64,000 bases of DNA, taken from Armatimonadota bacterium (GTDB taxonomy: Bacteria; Armatimonadota; Fimbriimonadia; Fimbriimonadales; Fimbriimonadaceae). Under the pieces are notes generated by a model. It was not told where the DNA came from. It saw only the letters and a program-made list of their open reading frames with translations, and did no database searches. The stretch is from positions 62,001-126,000 of the forward strand of contig JADFMN010000006.1 in the NCBI GenBank assembly GCA_022563855.1, read 5' to 3'. This document shows positions 26,375-36,374 of this stretch, piece after piece. The position numbers and the translations under genes are program-made. Within the stretch, counting starts at the first letter, position 1, and each line of letters begins with the position of its first letter.

Positions 26375-29300
26375 ATGGAGCAAGTGCTTGTGTATAAGAG
26401 AAGATATCTCAGTAAGACCATTGCGGTAGTAGGAATAGCGTGCGCGGGATTGATCATCGCGTCTTTCGCGTCGGCGCAGGACTACAGGCAATTTCGGGGC
26501 AACCACCACAGAACGGGCATGCCGACCCTGGCCCCGTCAACCCCGCCTCTTACGCCACCGTCGTCCTACAACAACGCTGGCCGCTCGTTCTTGCGCTGGT
26601 GGGATCCGATCCTGGCGAACCGGGTCACGCTCGACACAGGTGAGATTGGAACGCTCGAGGTGCCTCCGATAGACTGGACTGCAGTCGGAGTCGGCAACGT
26701 TCCACTGGCGTTCAACTTCCTGTCGAACAACATCCTCTTGCCGCCGTACGTCTTTGCTCGGACCGTACCCAGCCTCAGCTTTTCACAACCAACGCTGGCG
26801 TCGCCCGGCTTTACCGCCGCACACTACGAGTGGCGCTTCTTCGGCGTTGGAGTTGGGCAAGAGTACGAGCTGTTCGTGAACATTCCCATCGGTCCGACGG
26901 ACGTCGATCCAAGCGTCTTCGTCACGCAGCTCATGTTCCCGCAGAAGTTCTACGTGTTCGAAGTGCTGGGCGTGGTCGGCGGGCCGATCCCGATCATCGT
27001 GGACACGTTCACAAACGGTGGCGGATTCCTCCGGCTCAACGACCTGCTGACCGGCATCACGACGTTTACGGCAGACTCCAGCGGCCAGATCGCAGTGCGG
27101 CTCTATAACACGACCCCGCGCGGCCCGAACGGTGATTTCCTCGACGCCCCGTTCGCCGATCCTGGCAATGAGCTGGTCTACGCCGATGCGGCTGAGCTCG
27201 TGAACCTCGTAGCGCGCGGCGGATCGTACGCCGCGACCCCGATCGTCAGTGAGCTGACGGCGAATCCACCGGGCGGTGGACCGGCGCAGCTGCAACGGCG
27301 CGTGTACGCTTCGAGGATCGAGGAGACGACGGTCGGACAGCTCAACAAGACGTTCATGATGGGTGTCTTGTCGTCGTACGCGCACAACGGCCTCAACGTT
27401 TTCGACCCGACCGGATTGGGCAGGCGCAACCGGGTGTTCGACTGGCCCGTGCGTCGGCCGTTCAGCGATCTGCAGGTCGAGCTCGACCGGTATGCCAGCG
27501 ATAAGCGCGACTGGATTCTGAACGCCGGCGGCAAGACGAGGTCGCTGCAGGTGATCCAGCAGGACAACCTCAACGGTGGAGTTGCTCCAGTAGGTGGATT
27601 CCTCGTAGGCGCCCTCCTGGCGAACTACATAGGTGTCAATTACTACATCGCACCGGTGACAAACGGCGCGACAAATTCCACGGTCACGTTCCAGCCGGAC
27701 TTGCCCGAGGACAACTACTTCGTTTGGGTCTGGATGCCGGACCTCGACGACGGCTCCGCGCTCGCGATCGAAGCGCAATACGAGATCATGCGCGGCGGCG
27801 CCGTTGTGCAGACGATCAAGTTCAACCAGTCAATTGCCAGCGGTTGGGTTCCGTTGCCGGATCAACCGACCGACGGATACAGTCACTCTACGGCCACGCG
27901 GCTGTCCGTGAGGGTCGTCAACCACTCGGACGTCCTCGGCGATCTGGGGCGGCAGGTCTTCGCAGACGCCGTTAGGTTTGTGCGCACCGCAGACTTGCAG
28001 ATGCGCTCGACCTCGGTTCAGGTACGGACTGACGTCAGGCTGCCGGGCGGTGCCGTCGTGAGCCGGGACGTGCTCATCATAGCGATGGAGAACGGCCGGA
28101 TCTACTGCATCGACGCCCACGGCGATCCGGTGACGGCCGACCCGCCGCGGACGTATTGGGCTTATCCGAGCGAGGACGTGTTCCCCGACCCGAACCACGT
28201 CGCGGGCGAGGATGGCAAGGACGGCATGGCAGAGATGCCGACCGGTTTCGACATCAGCTCGGCGCTGGTAGCCAACGTCGGCGGTCAGGACTTCCTCTAC
28301 ATCGGCACGAAGAACGGCCGCGTGTACTGCCTGGAGCTGACCGGCCGAGGCGACGGCACAACGCGAAGAGTCTGGACTTATCCGGACGACTACAACCCTC
28401 TGTTCCCGGCTGCGCCGCGATCCGCAAGCCTGCTCGGACCGATCGCAGGATCGATCTCGTTCGGCCCCGGCGGCGGAACGCCTACCATCTACGTTCCGAC
28501 GACGCAAGGACGAATCTTCGCGCTCGACGCAGCCGGAACGCCAGCGACCAAGTCGACGACGGTGCGTTGGCAGTATCCGCCGGCGACGGTGCTAGGCCCG
28601 ATCACGATGGCGCCGGCAGTAGCGTTCGGAAACGTGTACTTCGGCGCGCCGGATTCCGACGGTTCGCCGAACGGCACGATGTTCGCGATCGACGAGGTGA
28701 CCGGACTCGTTGTATGGTTCTCGACCGGCACCGTTTCCGGTTCGCACGGTCGGTACGGGCCATCGAGCCCTGCCGTCGTCGATCGCTCGCTCATGACTGG
28801 CGGCGGTCCTTTCGAAAAAATCAGCGCGGTGTTCGCCATGGACGACAAAGGTCGTTTCGTGTCGTTCAACGCTTTGACGGGCGCGTTCCAGTGGGAGACG
28901 ACGGAGCTTGGCTCTGCAGCGACTAGCTCGCTGCTCTTCACCCACCAGACGGTCTACAACAACGCCGGCCTTCTGGCGCTCAACACGCCGGTCATCCTGG
29001 TTCCGACCGTCGACGGCCACATCGCGTCGTTCCCGGCCGACGGCAGCATCAACCGGGCCCTGCGACATCAATTTTGGGGCGTTACGCTCGACGGTGATGA
29101 GCAGATCGGTTCGGTCGCCTCCGGCGGCAAGGCGCCCGGCGAGATCCATTCATGGCTGTACGTCGCAGATTCGGCGGGCCTGCTTTATGCATTCAACTTT
29201 GACCCGGTGCTGGGGAACAACCAGATAATCACTCGGGGCGACCAGCCTATTTTCCGGGATACCGACATCAACAACCCGAACGATCGGGATTTGGACAACA

Positions 29301-32300
29301 TCATGCTCCAGGCCAGCTTCATACTGCTGGTGCCGGACGCCTACGATAGCCTACTGGCGGGCCTGCAAGACGGGACCTTGAAGTACAGCGACCTGACGTC
29401 GGCAGCCTCCACTCAGGCCGCGCTGCGCCGGAGCTTTGAGTTTGGCGAAGCGCTCTACGTTCTGATCTACGATCTGCCTGAACTTTTCGGAGCAAACTCG
29501 AACTACAACATCGAGATTCAGCTCTCGGGCGGTCGGCGCGCTTCGACGAGGCGCCAAATCCAGGTGAGGTTCATTCCGGACGGCCCAACGCAGCAATTCC
29601 AGGAGAAGTTCATGCTGGGCGCGTTCCCGATGCTCCCAACTGGATCGGGCGGACTCGTGCCGGGGGACAATACGCTGCGGGCCAGGGCGATCCTGGCGGG
29701 TTCCAGCAGGCAGCGAGGCGCAGCTCGGGAGATTCCGATAAAGCTCGCCAACCCGATCGGGATCGTGTTCCTCGAAAACGACGGCTTCACGGTGGCGAGC
29801 AGCGTGGGCAATACCACAGACGTGTTCCATCCGATGGTGCAGGGCAACGGCAATGTCAGCAATGATCAGGGCAACGCTATCGAGCCGTTCACGGCGGTCG
29901 GACCGAGCCTGAGTTCGCAGTTTGGCAACGTCGCGCACGGAACCACGGGCGTTACGAGAATGCTGGTGTTGGACCGCAGTTTGATGCGCCTCATTTACGG
30001 TCGGAGCCGCGGCCTCTCAGGTATTCGGTTCTCGGCTGCGGACGTTGCTTGGATACCGGATGGCAGCGCGGACGGCGGGGTCTGGAAACCGCTCACGGAC
30101 AACGTCGGCGCAGTGTATCCGTCTTTCGAGGACTATCCGATCTTCGTTCCGAACTCCAGCCTTGATTACCCGGACGTCAATCGAGACCGCATCGTCGTCA
30201 CGAAACAGGCGTTCGGCCGAGTAGACAATCCGCAGTTCATCGGCGTTGAACTGGTCCCGCCGGCGATCGCCTCGATCGACGAAACGAACTACCGGACCGC
30301 AGACCCGAACCTTGGTTACGACAGGCAAATGACCCGCGTGCTCGCCCGGACGGACTTCGACATCGACCTGAACGTGCCGCGCTACCAGCCGCCAAGCAAC
30401 AGAGGTCAGCCGCCAAGCAACAGCGGTTACTACGGGTCGCAGACCGTGTACGTCGACGCAGGCCGCACCGGTCGTGACCCGGGCAACGTGGAGCCGTACA
30501 GGACCATCGGGCTCGGTCTGGGCGTCGCTGTCGACGAACGTCTGACCGTCGGAACGCCGACTGTCGATCTGAGCTCGCTGCCTGCAGGCGGCGGATTCAA
30601 CGGCGGCCTGGGCTTCGGTCCCCGCGCGCCGTGGGATCCAGTGACGCAGTTCAGCCCATGGAACAGCATCTACCGCACCGGCGCGATGAAGATGTTCGAC
30701 CCGTTTTCGGTGTTCAACGAGGGCAACGTGAACCTTCTGAACGTTCGCGTGGCGAAGGAGTTCGACTCGAATTCGCTCATCTTCTCGGGCCGTCAGTATC
30801 GACCGGTCGAGCTGTACTCCGACGGGCTGCACGAGCTGTCGTGGCTGGACGCGTCGTTGCACCTGCACACCAACCTCGACCCGCGATTCAGCGCCACGGG
30901 CCCGTTGATGACCGGCATCGACCCGCTGGGTCGCAATATCCTGCAGAAGGCGCGCCCCGGCGACGTCGCGCCGACGCGCCTCAGCGTCAACCCAAGAAGC
31001 CGAATCAACCCGAATCTTCCGGGATCGGGCAGTTTGCTGATGGATCCAGGCCTCGTGCCAGTCGGCGATGCGGCAGTCGGCGTCACCGTTCCGATCGGCG
31101 TGCCGGTCGGCGACTACATCCGGCGTATCTTCGCTTTCGAAGATCGGCTCGGATCAAACCGCTTTGCGTGGCTGCCGTCCCTTGGCCAGGATGAGCCGTT
31201 CTCCGATCCGGGGTTCACGCTCAAGTTTACGGTGCGCGAGAGTCGCTTCACGACGAAGCCGACGCTCAAGGCTGCTCCCAACATGGAGTCGTTGCTAATG
31301 GCAGACATCCACCGCTTCCCGAACGCGCAGCCATCTGCGATGCGCGACGGTCGCGGCAACCTGTTCGTCGTCTTCGCATCGTCGAGAATAGACGTCGGTC
31401 CGAACTGGGATCCAATGGTTCGCACAGAGGCCGACTACGCAGCGCAGAATCCGTGGAGGATCTATCTGAGCTCGCTGGTGTTCGACGGGGCGGTCGTTCC
31501 GCCGGTCACCCAGAGCCCGATCGGCGACTACAACGGCTGGCTCCAGAGCAGCGGTGCTCGGTGGTTCAACAGGTCGCTGGCCGGTCCGTTCCCGACCGCG
31601 GCGCCTAGCACGCTGTTCACGCTCGGACCAGGCGAGGTCGTCGTGCCATCGAGCGTGCAGTTCGGCGCGCCGACGTTCCCATCTTCGGGGTCGTTCGACC
31701 TCACGCAGTTCCCAGACGAAAGCGGTCGTGTCTCGATCCAGAACCGGTACATGGCGTTCCTCGGCTCTGCGGCTATAGCCATGCCCGACGGCTCGGAGTC
31801 CTTCAGGGAGCAAGTGTTCTTGCAAGAACTCGGTTTCCTCTCCACTGGATTGATCACGGAAAACGCGCCGGCCACGGCGCTGCCGTTCGACTATAGCGCA
31901 GGCAAGAGCCAGCCGAGCCTCGTCCAGACCGGCAACAGCGCAACGGTGTTCTACACGTCGAACGCCGGCGGGCTTGGCGTGGTGGACTGGGCTCACTACA
32001 ACGGCTTGGACTGGACGCGTCCGTCATCGCTGCAGATGGGGAACGCTTTTGAATCGGTCGACGCGCCGTCTGCGGTTCTCCGCAGGTATCAGAACAGGAG
32101 TATTGCCGACCCCAGTCAACCGATCAGGACTCGCAACGTCATCGACGTGGTGTTCACGGCCAAACTTCGAGGCAGGAGCTTCAGCGAAGCGTTCATGACT
32201 CGACTGAGTGCCAACGCGAACGGTCGACCGACAGGCCGAACTCCTCAAGCGGCGTTTGGCCCGAGAATCGACGAGTTGCTGCTCGATCCCGCGACGGGCA

Positions 32301-33316
32301 CGTACTGGGCGCCAGGCGCCGTCTGGCGGCTCGGACGCTCCGATCTGTTCATCGCCGATCCGACGGCCCCGTTCAGCGACACGGAAACTTACATCGACGT
32401 TCTGCGCATCGTGGGCGGGACGTTCGAAACGGTCGTCGACAAGACGACGCGCACGTTCGACCGAGATACCGGCCTCATCTCGTACTCGACCGCTCTCGGC
32501 GGCCGGGTGTACGTGGACACGAACACCGGCAGCATCAGGTTCTCCGGAGCGGTCGTGCCCCGCAGTATGCGGCTGTACGTCCGGTACGCACCGTACTACC
32601 TCAAGGTCAGCGCGGGGCCGGGAGCAAACTACCGCTCTGCAAGCATGGTCTACGACGACCGATTCATCGGCATCTACTTCGACGCCATTCAACCGATCAG
32701 GAATCGATTGGGCGACATCAGCTACTGGGGCAACCAGGCCAACGGTAGGCCGGCGTTCGACGACCTGTTGCGATGGGATCGTCACGTGATCTCGTTTACT
32801 CGCACTTCCAGCGACGGCACCCAGGCGGCAAGGCCGTTCTTGAAGACGGTGAGGTTCGGCGTGCAACTGCCAACCGCAATCGCCCTCAATGCGGACGGCT
32901 CGCTGTTCAACTTCACGGTGACGTGGGACGCGGCCGTCCCCGGCGCTGAACGGTTCTATCAGGTAGACCCGGCAACAGGCCGAGTGTTCTTCATGGCGGG
33001 CACGGAGGATCGGCGGATTCAGATCAAGTACCGCGGCGTGGACGACAGCGGAGTCCTATATCCGAACCTGATCACGTTCGAGTCATCGGTCGGTTTGCTG
33101 ACCGAGCTGCTCGAAGAGGCCGTGCCGATCGAACAGGTCGGAGCCGAGTCCGGCTTGCGGCTGGCGCTGGATCCGATCAGCGGCGCCTTCAACCGGCGAA
33201 ACTTCAGGCGGCCTAACGTGTACTGGCTGTTCTGGACCAGCACCAGAACTGGCTCTCCGGACGTCTACTTCGAGACGATTGCGCCGAGGTTCACTCCCAG
33301 GCCTCCGGCGCGCTGA
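26375..33316 (+). CDS. Giant secreted PQQ-type propeller protein (2313 aa)
   Basis: The signal peptide (about residues 14-35, ending SFASAQ) is followed by QFRGNHHRTGMP, the usual opening of PQQ-repeat proteins. Propeller blades follow at about 560-900 (MENGRIYCIDAHG, TKNGRVYCLELTG, TTQGRIFALDAAG). A very long beta-rich region comes next. Near the C-terminus, hairpin-like repeats read FDRDTGLISY, YVDTNTGSIRF and YQVDPATGRVFF. The latter resemble segments of the minor pilin at 13996-16095. The start follows the previous stop by 1 nt, so it is the last gene of the operon; a strong hairpin lies just downstream. Likely surface-exposed; function unknown. Confidence 0.75.
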   Translation: MEQVLVYKRRYLSKTIAVVGIACAGLIIASFASAQDYRQFRGNHHRTGMPTLAPSTPPLTPPSSYNNAGRSFLRWWDPILANRVTLDTGEIGTLEVPPIDWTAVGVGNVPLAFNFLSNNILLPPYVFARTVPSLSFSQPTLASPGFTAAHYEWRFFGVGVGQEYELFVNIPIGPTDVDPSVFVTQLMFPQKFYVFEVLGVVGGPIPIIVDTFTNGGGFLRLNDLLTGITTFTADSSGQIAVRLYNTTPRGPNGDFLDAPFADPGNELVYADAAELVNLVARGGSYAATPIVSELTANPPGGGPAQLQRRVYASRIEETTVGQLNKTFMMGVLSSYAHNGLNVFDPTGLGRRNRVFDWPVRRPFSDLQVELDRYASDKRDWILNAGGKTRSLQVIQQDNLNGGVAPVGGFLVGALLANYIGVNYYIAPVTNGATNSTVTFQPDLPEDNYFVWVWMPDLDDGSALAIEAQYEIMRGGAVVQTIKFNQSIASGWVPLPDQPTDGYSHSTATRLSVRVVNHSDVLGDLGRQVFADAVRFVRTADLQMRSTSVQVRTDVRLPGGAVVSRDVLIIAMENGRIYCIDAHGDPVTADPPRTYWAYPSEDVFPDPNHVAGEDGKDGMAEMPTGFDISSALVANVGGQDFLYIGTKNGRVYCLELTGRGDGTTRRVWTYPDDYNPLFPAAPRSASLLGPIAGSISFGPGGGTPTIYVPTTQGRIFALDAAGTPATKSTTVRWQYPPATVLGPITMAPAVAFGNVYFGAPDSDGSPNGTMFAIDEVTGLVVWFSTGTVSGSHGRYGPSSPAVVDRSLMTGGGPFEKISAVFAMDDKGRFVSFNALTGAFQWETTELGSAATSSLLFTHQTVYNNAGLLALNTPVILVPTVDGHIASFPADGSINRALRHQFWGVTLDGDEQIGSVASGGKAPGEIHSWLYVADSAGLLYAFNFDPVLGNNQIITRGDQPIFRDTDINNPNDRDLDNIMLQASFILLVPDAYDSLLAGLQDGTLKYSDLTSAASTQAALRRSFEFGEALYVLIYDLPELFGANSNYNIEIQLSGGRRASTRRQIQVRFIPDGPTQQFQEKFMLGAFPMLPTGSGGLVPGDNTLRARAILAGSSRQRGAAREIPIKLANPIGIVFLENDGFTVASSVGNTTDVFHPMVQGNGNVSNDQGNAIEPFTAVGPSLSSQFGNVAHGTTGVTRMLVLDRSLMRLIYGRSRGLSGIRFSAADVAWIPDGSADGGVWKPLTDNVGAVYPSFEDYPIFVPNSSLDYPDVNRDRIVVTKQAFGRVDNPQFIGVELVPPAIASIDETNYRTADPNLGYDRQMTRVLARTDFDIDLNVPRYQPPSNRGQPPSNSGYYGSQTVYVDAGRTGRDPGNVEPYRTIGLGLGVAVDERLTVGTPTVDLSSLPAGGGFNGGLGFGPRAPWDPVTQFSPWNSIYRTGAMKMFDPFSVFNEGNVNLLNVRVAKEFDSNSLIFSGRQYRPVELYSDGLHELSWLDASLHLHTNLDPRFSATGPLMTGIDPLGRNILQKARPGDVAPTRLSVNPRSRINPNLPGSGSLLMDPGLVPVGDAAVGVTVPIGVPVGDYIRRIFAFEDRLGSNRFAWLPSLGQDEPFSDPGFTLKFTVRESRFTTKPTLKAAPNMESLLMADIHRFPNAQPSAMRDGRGNLFVVFASSRIDVGPNWDPMVRTEADYAAQNPWRIYLSSLVFDGAVVPPVTQSPIGDYNGWLQSSGARWFNRSLAGPFPTAAPSTLFTLGPGEVVVPSSVQFGAPTFPSSGSFDLTQFPDESGRVSIQNRYMAFLGSAAIAMPDGSESFREQVFLQELGFLSTGLITENAPATALPFDYSAGKSQPSLVQTGNSATVFYTSNAGGLGVVDWAHYNGLDWTRPSSLQMGNAFESVDAPSAVLRRYQNRSIADPSQPIRTRNVIDVVFTAKLRGRSFSEAFMTRLSANANGRPTGRTPQAAFGPRIDELLLDPATGTYWAPGAVWRLGRSDLFIADPTAPFSDTETYIDVLRIVGGTFETVVDKTTRTFDRDTGLISYSTALGGRVYVDTNTGSIRFSGAVVPRSMRLYVRYAPYYLKVSAGPGANYRSASMVYDDRFIGIYFDAIQPIRNRLGDISYWGNQANGRPAFDDLLRWDRHVISFTRTSSDGTQAARPFLKTVRFGVQLPTAIALNADGSLFNFTVTWDAAVPGAERFYQVDPATGRVFFMAGTEDRRIQIKYRGVDDSGVLYPNLITFESSVGLLTELLEEAVPIEQVGAESGLRLALDPISGAFNRRNFRRPNVYWLFWTSTRTGSPDVYFETIAPRFTPRPPAR

Positions 33317-33330
33317 TTCTGAACCGGATT

Positions 33331-33373
33331 CCTGCCCAGACCGGTCGCTTTTGGCCGGTCTGGGCAGGTTTGT
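33331..33373 (+). terminator. Strong hairpin terminator after the tip-protein operon
   Basis: CCTGCCCAGACCGG (33331-33344) and CCGGTCTGGGCAGG (33355-33368) form a perfect 14-bp stem with a 10-nt loop, followed by TTTGTGT. It separates the giant-protein operon from the pilM promoter. Confidence 0.75.
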
Positions 33374-33428
33374 GTAACCCAGCCGAATCTAACCTGCGTC
33401 CAGTTCTACACAGAGGCGCATTTTCGTA

Positions 33429-33458
33429 TTGACAGTGAACCTGGCGCGGTGCTAATAT
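33429..33458 (+). promoter_or_regulatory. Sigma70-type promoter for pilMNOPQ
   Basis: TTGACA at 33429-33434 and TAATAT at 33453-33458, with an 18-bp spacer, lie 35 bp before the pilM ATG and just after the terminator. Confidence 0.6.
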
Positions 33459-33493
33459 CATTGGGCGTGCGTCAGGGCGCGGGTAAGTCGTAT

Positions 33494-34708
33494 ATGGCTA
33501 AGAAGTTGAACAGTGCTATCGGCGTCGATATCGGTAGCCAGACCATCAAGTTGGTCGAAATCCGGCTGCAGGGCAACCAGCCGACGGTGACCGCTATGTC
33601 CCAGGCGATGACCCCCGAGGGCGCTGTAGACCACTTCGGGGTCCATGACGACCAGGCTGTCGGGGCGGTCCTGAAGGAGCTGATCAGCTCTTCTGGCGCA
33701 TCGGCCAGCGATGTCGTCGTGAGCATTGCAGGCCAAGGCTCCGTCTTAGTTCGAACCCTCGAAGTGCCGAAAATGACGGATGGAGAGCTCGCGCAGCACA
33801 TGGATTGGGAGATCACCCGCAACATACCGTTTGGAGAAAAGACGATCGAAAGCGACTACAAGGCGTTTCCGTCTGCCGACGACCAGGCGCAGAACATGGA
33901 CGTGGTCATGGCGATTTCGCCTCAGTCTGCGGTCGAGCTGATGGCCAGCGTAGTCAAGAAGGCTGGCAAGAAGACCGCTGCGATCGACGTCGAACCTCTA
34001 GGTATCGCCCGCTCGCTCGCCGTGACGTACGATTCGGACTACCACGACAAAACGCTCTGCGTCGTCGATATCGGGCACAAAACGACTTCCATCAACATCT
34101 ACAGGAACGGTCAGCTCCTGATGCCTCGCTTGGTGCCGATCGGAGGGCAGATGTTCACCCAAGCGATCGCCGACGCAAAGAACATCGGTTTCGAAGAAGC
34201 TGAGCAGATCAAGATTAAAGACGTGAATATTCCGGCTGACGCGGCGCAGCAGATGGAAGGGCTCAACCCGTTCGACGCAGACGCTGGCACGCAGGCGATG
34301 GAGCCGTACAACCCATTTTCCGACTCGCCGGAATCCGACAAAGGCGATGCTCAGGTAGAGAACCCGCCAGCGGTCGTCGACGAGCCACCGTCCTCTGGAG
34401 GAGAGCCTGACGAGCTGTTTGCAGCCTTGGCAGACGTCTTGGACGAGATGATCGCGGAGATTCGCCGGTCGGTCGACTACTATCGCAGCAAGGGCGGAGA
34501 CGTTGATCACGTGCTGCTGTCTGGCGGTGGATCGAAGCTCAAAGGGCTGCAGGCCTTCATCGAAGCGTCGGTCGGCTTGTCCGTTAGCCAGTACGACCCG
34601 CTGAAAGGCGTCGTTTCGAGCATCAGGAAACCCGACGCGTCGGTCGACGAGTCACATTGCGAGGAGTTTGTAATCGCAGTCGGCAACGCGCTGCACGTCG
34701 CATTTTAG
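33494..34708 (+). CDS. pilM: PilM, actin-like cytoplasmic pilus assembly protein
   Basis: A 404-aa protein with the actin-fold ATP-binding motif IGVDIGSQTIKLVEI at the N-terminus, the second phosphate motif VVDIGHKTTSINIY and the adenosine motif VLLSGGGSKLKGL. These are typical of PilM, which binds the PilN N-terminus. An insertion of about 50 residues (about 255-305) is rich in Pro, Asp and Glu, contains two NPF motifs, and is not usual for the family. The start at 33494 places the conserved motif properly and lies downstream of a good promoter; the earlier in-frame start at 33449 falls inside that promoter. Confidence 0.92.
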   Translation: MAKKLNSAIGVDIGSQTIKLVEIRLQGNQPTVTAMSQAMTPEGAVDHFGVHDDQAVGAVLKELISSSGASASDVVVSIAGQGSVLVRTLEVPKMTDGELAQHMDWEITRNIPFGEKTIESDYKAFPSADDQAQNMDVVMAISPQSAVELMASVVKKAGKKTAAIDVEPLGIARSLAVTYDSDYHDKTLCVVDIGHKTTSINIYRNGQLLMPRLVPIGGQMFTQAIADAKNIGFEEAEQIKIKDVNIPADAAQQMEGLNPFDADAGTQAMEPYNPFSDSPESDKGDAQVENPPAVVDEPPSSGGEPDELFAALADVLDEMIAEIRRSVDYYRSKGGDVDHVLLSGGGSKLKGLQAFIEASVGLSVSQYDPLKGVVSSIRKPDASVDESHCEEFVIAVGNALHVAF

Positions 34709-34717
34709 GATCAGTCT

Positions 34718-35542
34718 ATGAAGCTTAATCTCGTACCGTCGCACGTAAAGGAGGCACAGGGAGCTCTCGTGTTCATGCTGATTGGCGGAGTGATAGCCGC
34801 GGTGGCGGTCGCCATCTCCTTCATGTTGATCGCGAACGGGCGAGCAGCCTTGGATAAGGCCAATGCGCGCGTAGACGCCGTCGTGGACGATGTCGGGCGG
34901 GTCATGGGCAAGGCTGAGAAAGCCGATGAGATCATCCTGCTGGCAACCGGGATCGACAGGAACATCAAGCTGGCACATGCGATGAGCGAGCACAGCGCCA
35001 AGTACCCCGCGTTGTTCAAGGACGTGATGGATCACATCCCCAGCTTCTACAGGATCAGCTCGCTCTCGGCGACTCCGACCTCCGCAGCGAGCTGCACAGT
35101 GACGATGAGCGGCGTACTGCAGACCCACCAGCAATACGCGGACCTGGTCGCAGCGCTCTACAAGATGGAGGGGGTTACGAGCGTCGCGCGCGGCGGTTTC
35201 GTCTCGACGGCGAAGATCGTTCCGACGCTCACCGAGCTGGACCAAATAGGTACTGCTGTGGGGCCGGGGCAACCGAACCTTTCTTCAGACTGGGAGGCGA
35301 GGATGGATGAACAGATTCAGCTGGCAGCATCCGAGCCCCAAGGATTCCTGAACGTAGGAGGATTTGGCGCTCCGGGCCCAGGCATGAAGGGCGCCATGCC
35401 AGGCTGGTCGACCGTGACGATCACGATGTCAATCTCTCGGCCCATGCAGACGCCGGATCCGCGGGCAACGGTCAATCAGCACGGATCGGGCGGTGGTGCA
35501 GGGGCAGCAGGCGCATTGCCGGGGTTCGCAGGTGCGCGATAA
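34718..35542 (+). CDS. pilN: PilN-like inner-membrane pilus assembly protein
   Basis: A 274-aa protein that begins MKLNLVPSHVKEAQ, the short N-terminal cytoplasmic motif by which PilN binds PilM. One TM helix (about 18-43) precedes a periplasmic coiled coil and a ferredoxin-like domain. The C-terminus is Gly/Pro-rich and flexible (GFGAPGPGMKGAMP, GSGGGAGAAG). The gene sits 9 nt after pilM. Assignment rests on position and topology, as PilN sequences diverge strongly. Confidence 0.85.
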   Translation: MKLNLVPSHVKEAQGALVFMLIGGVIAAVAVAISFMLIANGRAALDKANARVDAVVDDVGRVMGKAEKADEIILLATGIDRNIKLAHAMSEHSAKYPALFKDVMDHIPSFYRISSLSATPTSAASCTVTMSGVLQTHQQYADLVAALYKMEGVTSVARGGFVSTAKIVPTLTELDQIGTAVGPGQPNLSSDWEARMDEQIQLAASEPQGFLNVGGFGAPGPGMKGAMPGWSTVTITMSISRPMQTPDPRATVNQHGSGGGAGAAGALPGFAGAR

Positions 35543-35563
35543 TCACAGACAGAGAAAACAGAA

Positions 35564-36334
35564 ATGAAACTTAGCGGCTGGGTCTATTTAGTGGTTGGAG
35601 TCTCGATTGCGATGGTCGCGTTGTCGTACTCGTTTTTCCAGCACTTTCTGCCAGACATGGTGGACGCCACGCTCCGCACCACGTACGCCAAACTTCTTGA
35701 AAAGGAGGCGGAGAGGGAGGGTGCTGCGCAGGTCAAGATCGACCACGCGCGCAGAGACGTGGCCGAAATGGCGGCGGAATGGAAGCAGCTATCCGCCGAT
35801 AAGACGCCGTCGAATGCGCTGTCCGAAGGCGGAATCAACCTGTCCAAGAATCCGTATGACCTCACGGTTGACGCGCCGAAGTACCGAAATAGCTTGCAGC
35901 GCGCGATCAACGAGCAGATGCGGTACGGCGGGGTGACTGTCCTGAGCGGCGGCAGCCGCGTGCCGCAGCCGCCCGGCGACGCAGCCAGTCTGATGAACTC
36001 GTTCTTCAACTACGACCGACTGCCGTTCCCCGTGGTCATCATCGACGTTGGGGCGATCACCGTTCGCGGCACGTTTGCGCAGATCAAGGCGAATATGGAG
36101 GGATGGAGCCAGATGCCGAACTATCTAGCTGTGGCGGACGGTCTATCTCTCACAGGAACCGCTCCGGAGTTGACTGGAACCTACAGCGTTTCCATCATCG
36201 GGTTCATGCGCGGGGGCGTGACGGGTCCGATGGGGGGTGTCGCGTCGCTGCCCGATTCCGGCGAGGAAGCTGGCGACTCGGAAGATATCGCTCAAAGGCC
36301 GGGCAGTGGAAACGTTGGAGGAATTGAACGATAG
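35564..36334 (+). CDS. pilO: PilO-like inner-membrane pilus assembly protein
   Basis: A 256-aa protein with one N-terminal TM helix (about 6-28), a coiled coil rich in Lys, Glu and Ala (about 40-85), and a periplasmic alpha/beta domain carrying VRGTFAQIKANMEGW, the last strand-helix unit typical of PilO. It pairs with PilN to align the inner-membrane platform with the secretin. Its place between pilN and the PilP-like lipoprotein supports the call. Confidence 0.82.
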   Translation: MKLSGWVYLVVGVSIAMVALSYSFFQHFLPDMVDATLRTTYAKLLEKEAEREGAAQVKIDHARRDVAEMAAEWKQLSADKTPSNALSEGGINLSKNPYDLTVDAPKYRNSLQRAINEQMRYGGVTVLSGGSRVPQPPGDAASLMNSFFNYDRLPFPVVIIDVGAITVRGTFAQIKANMEGWSQMPNYLAVADGLSLTGTAPELTGTYSVSIIGFMRGGVTGPMGGVASLPDSGEEAGDSEDIAQRPGSGNVGGIER

Positions 36335-36358
36335 CTCAGACCTGGGCTGACCGAAGAG

Positions 36359-36364
36359 TATAAT
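36359..36364 (+). promoter_or_regulatory. TATAAT -10 box before pilP
   Basis: A perfect TATAAT in the pilO-pilP gap suggests an internal promoter. It ends 1 nt before the first ATG and 10 nt before the second. Confidence 0.4.
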
Positions 36365-36374
36365 AATGTTACGG

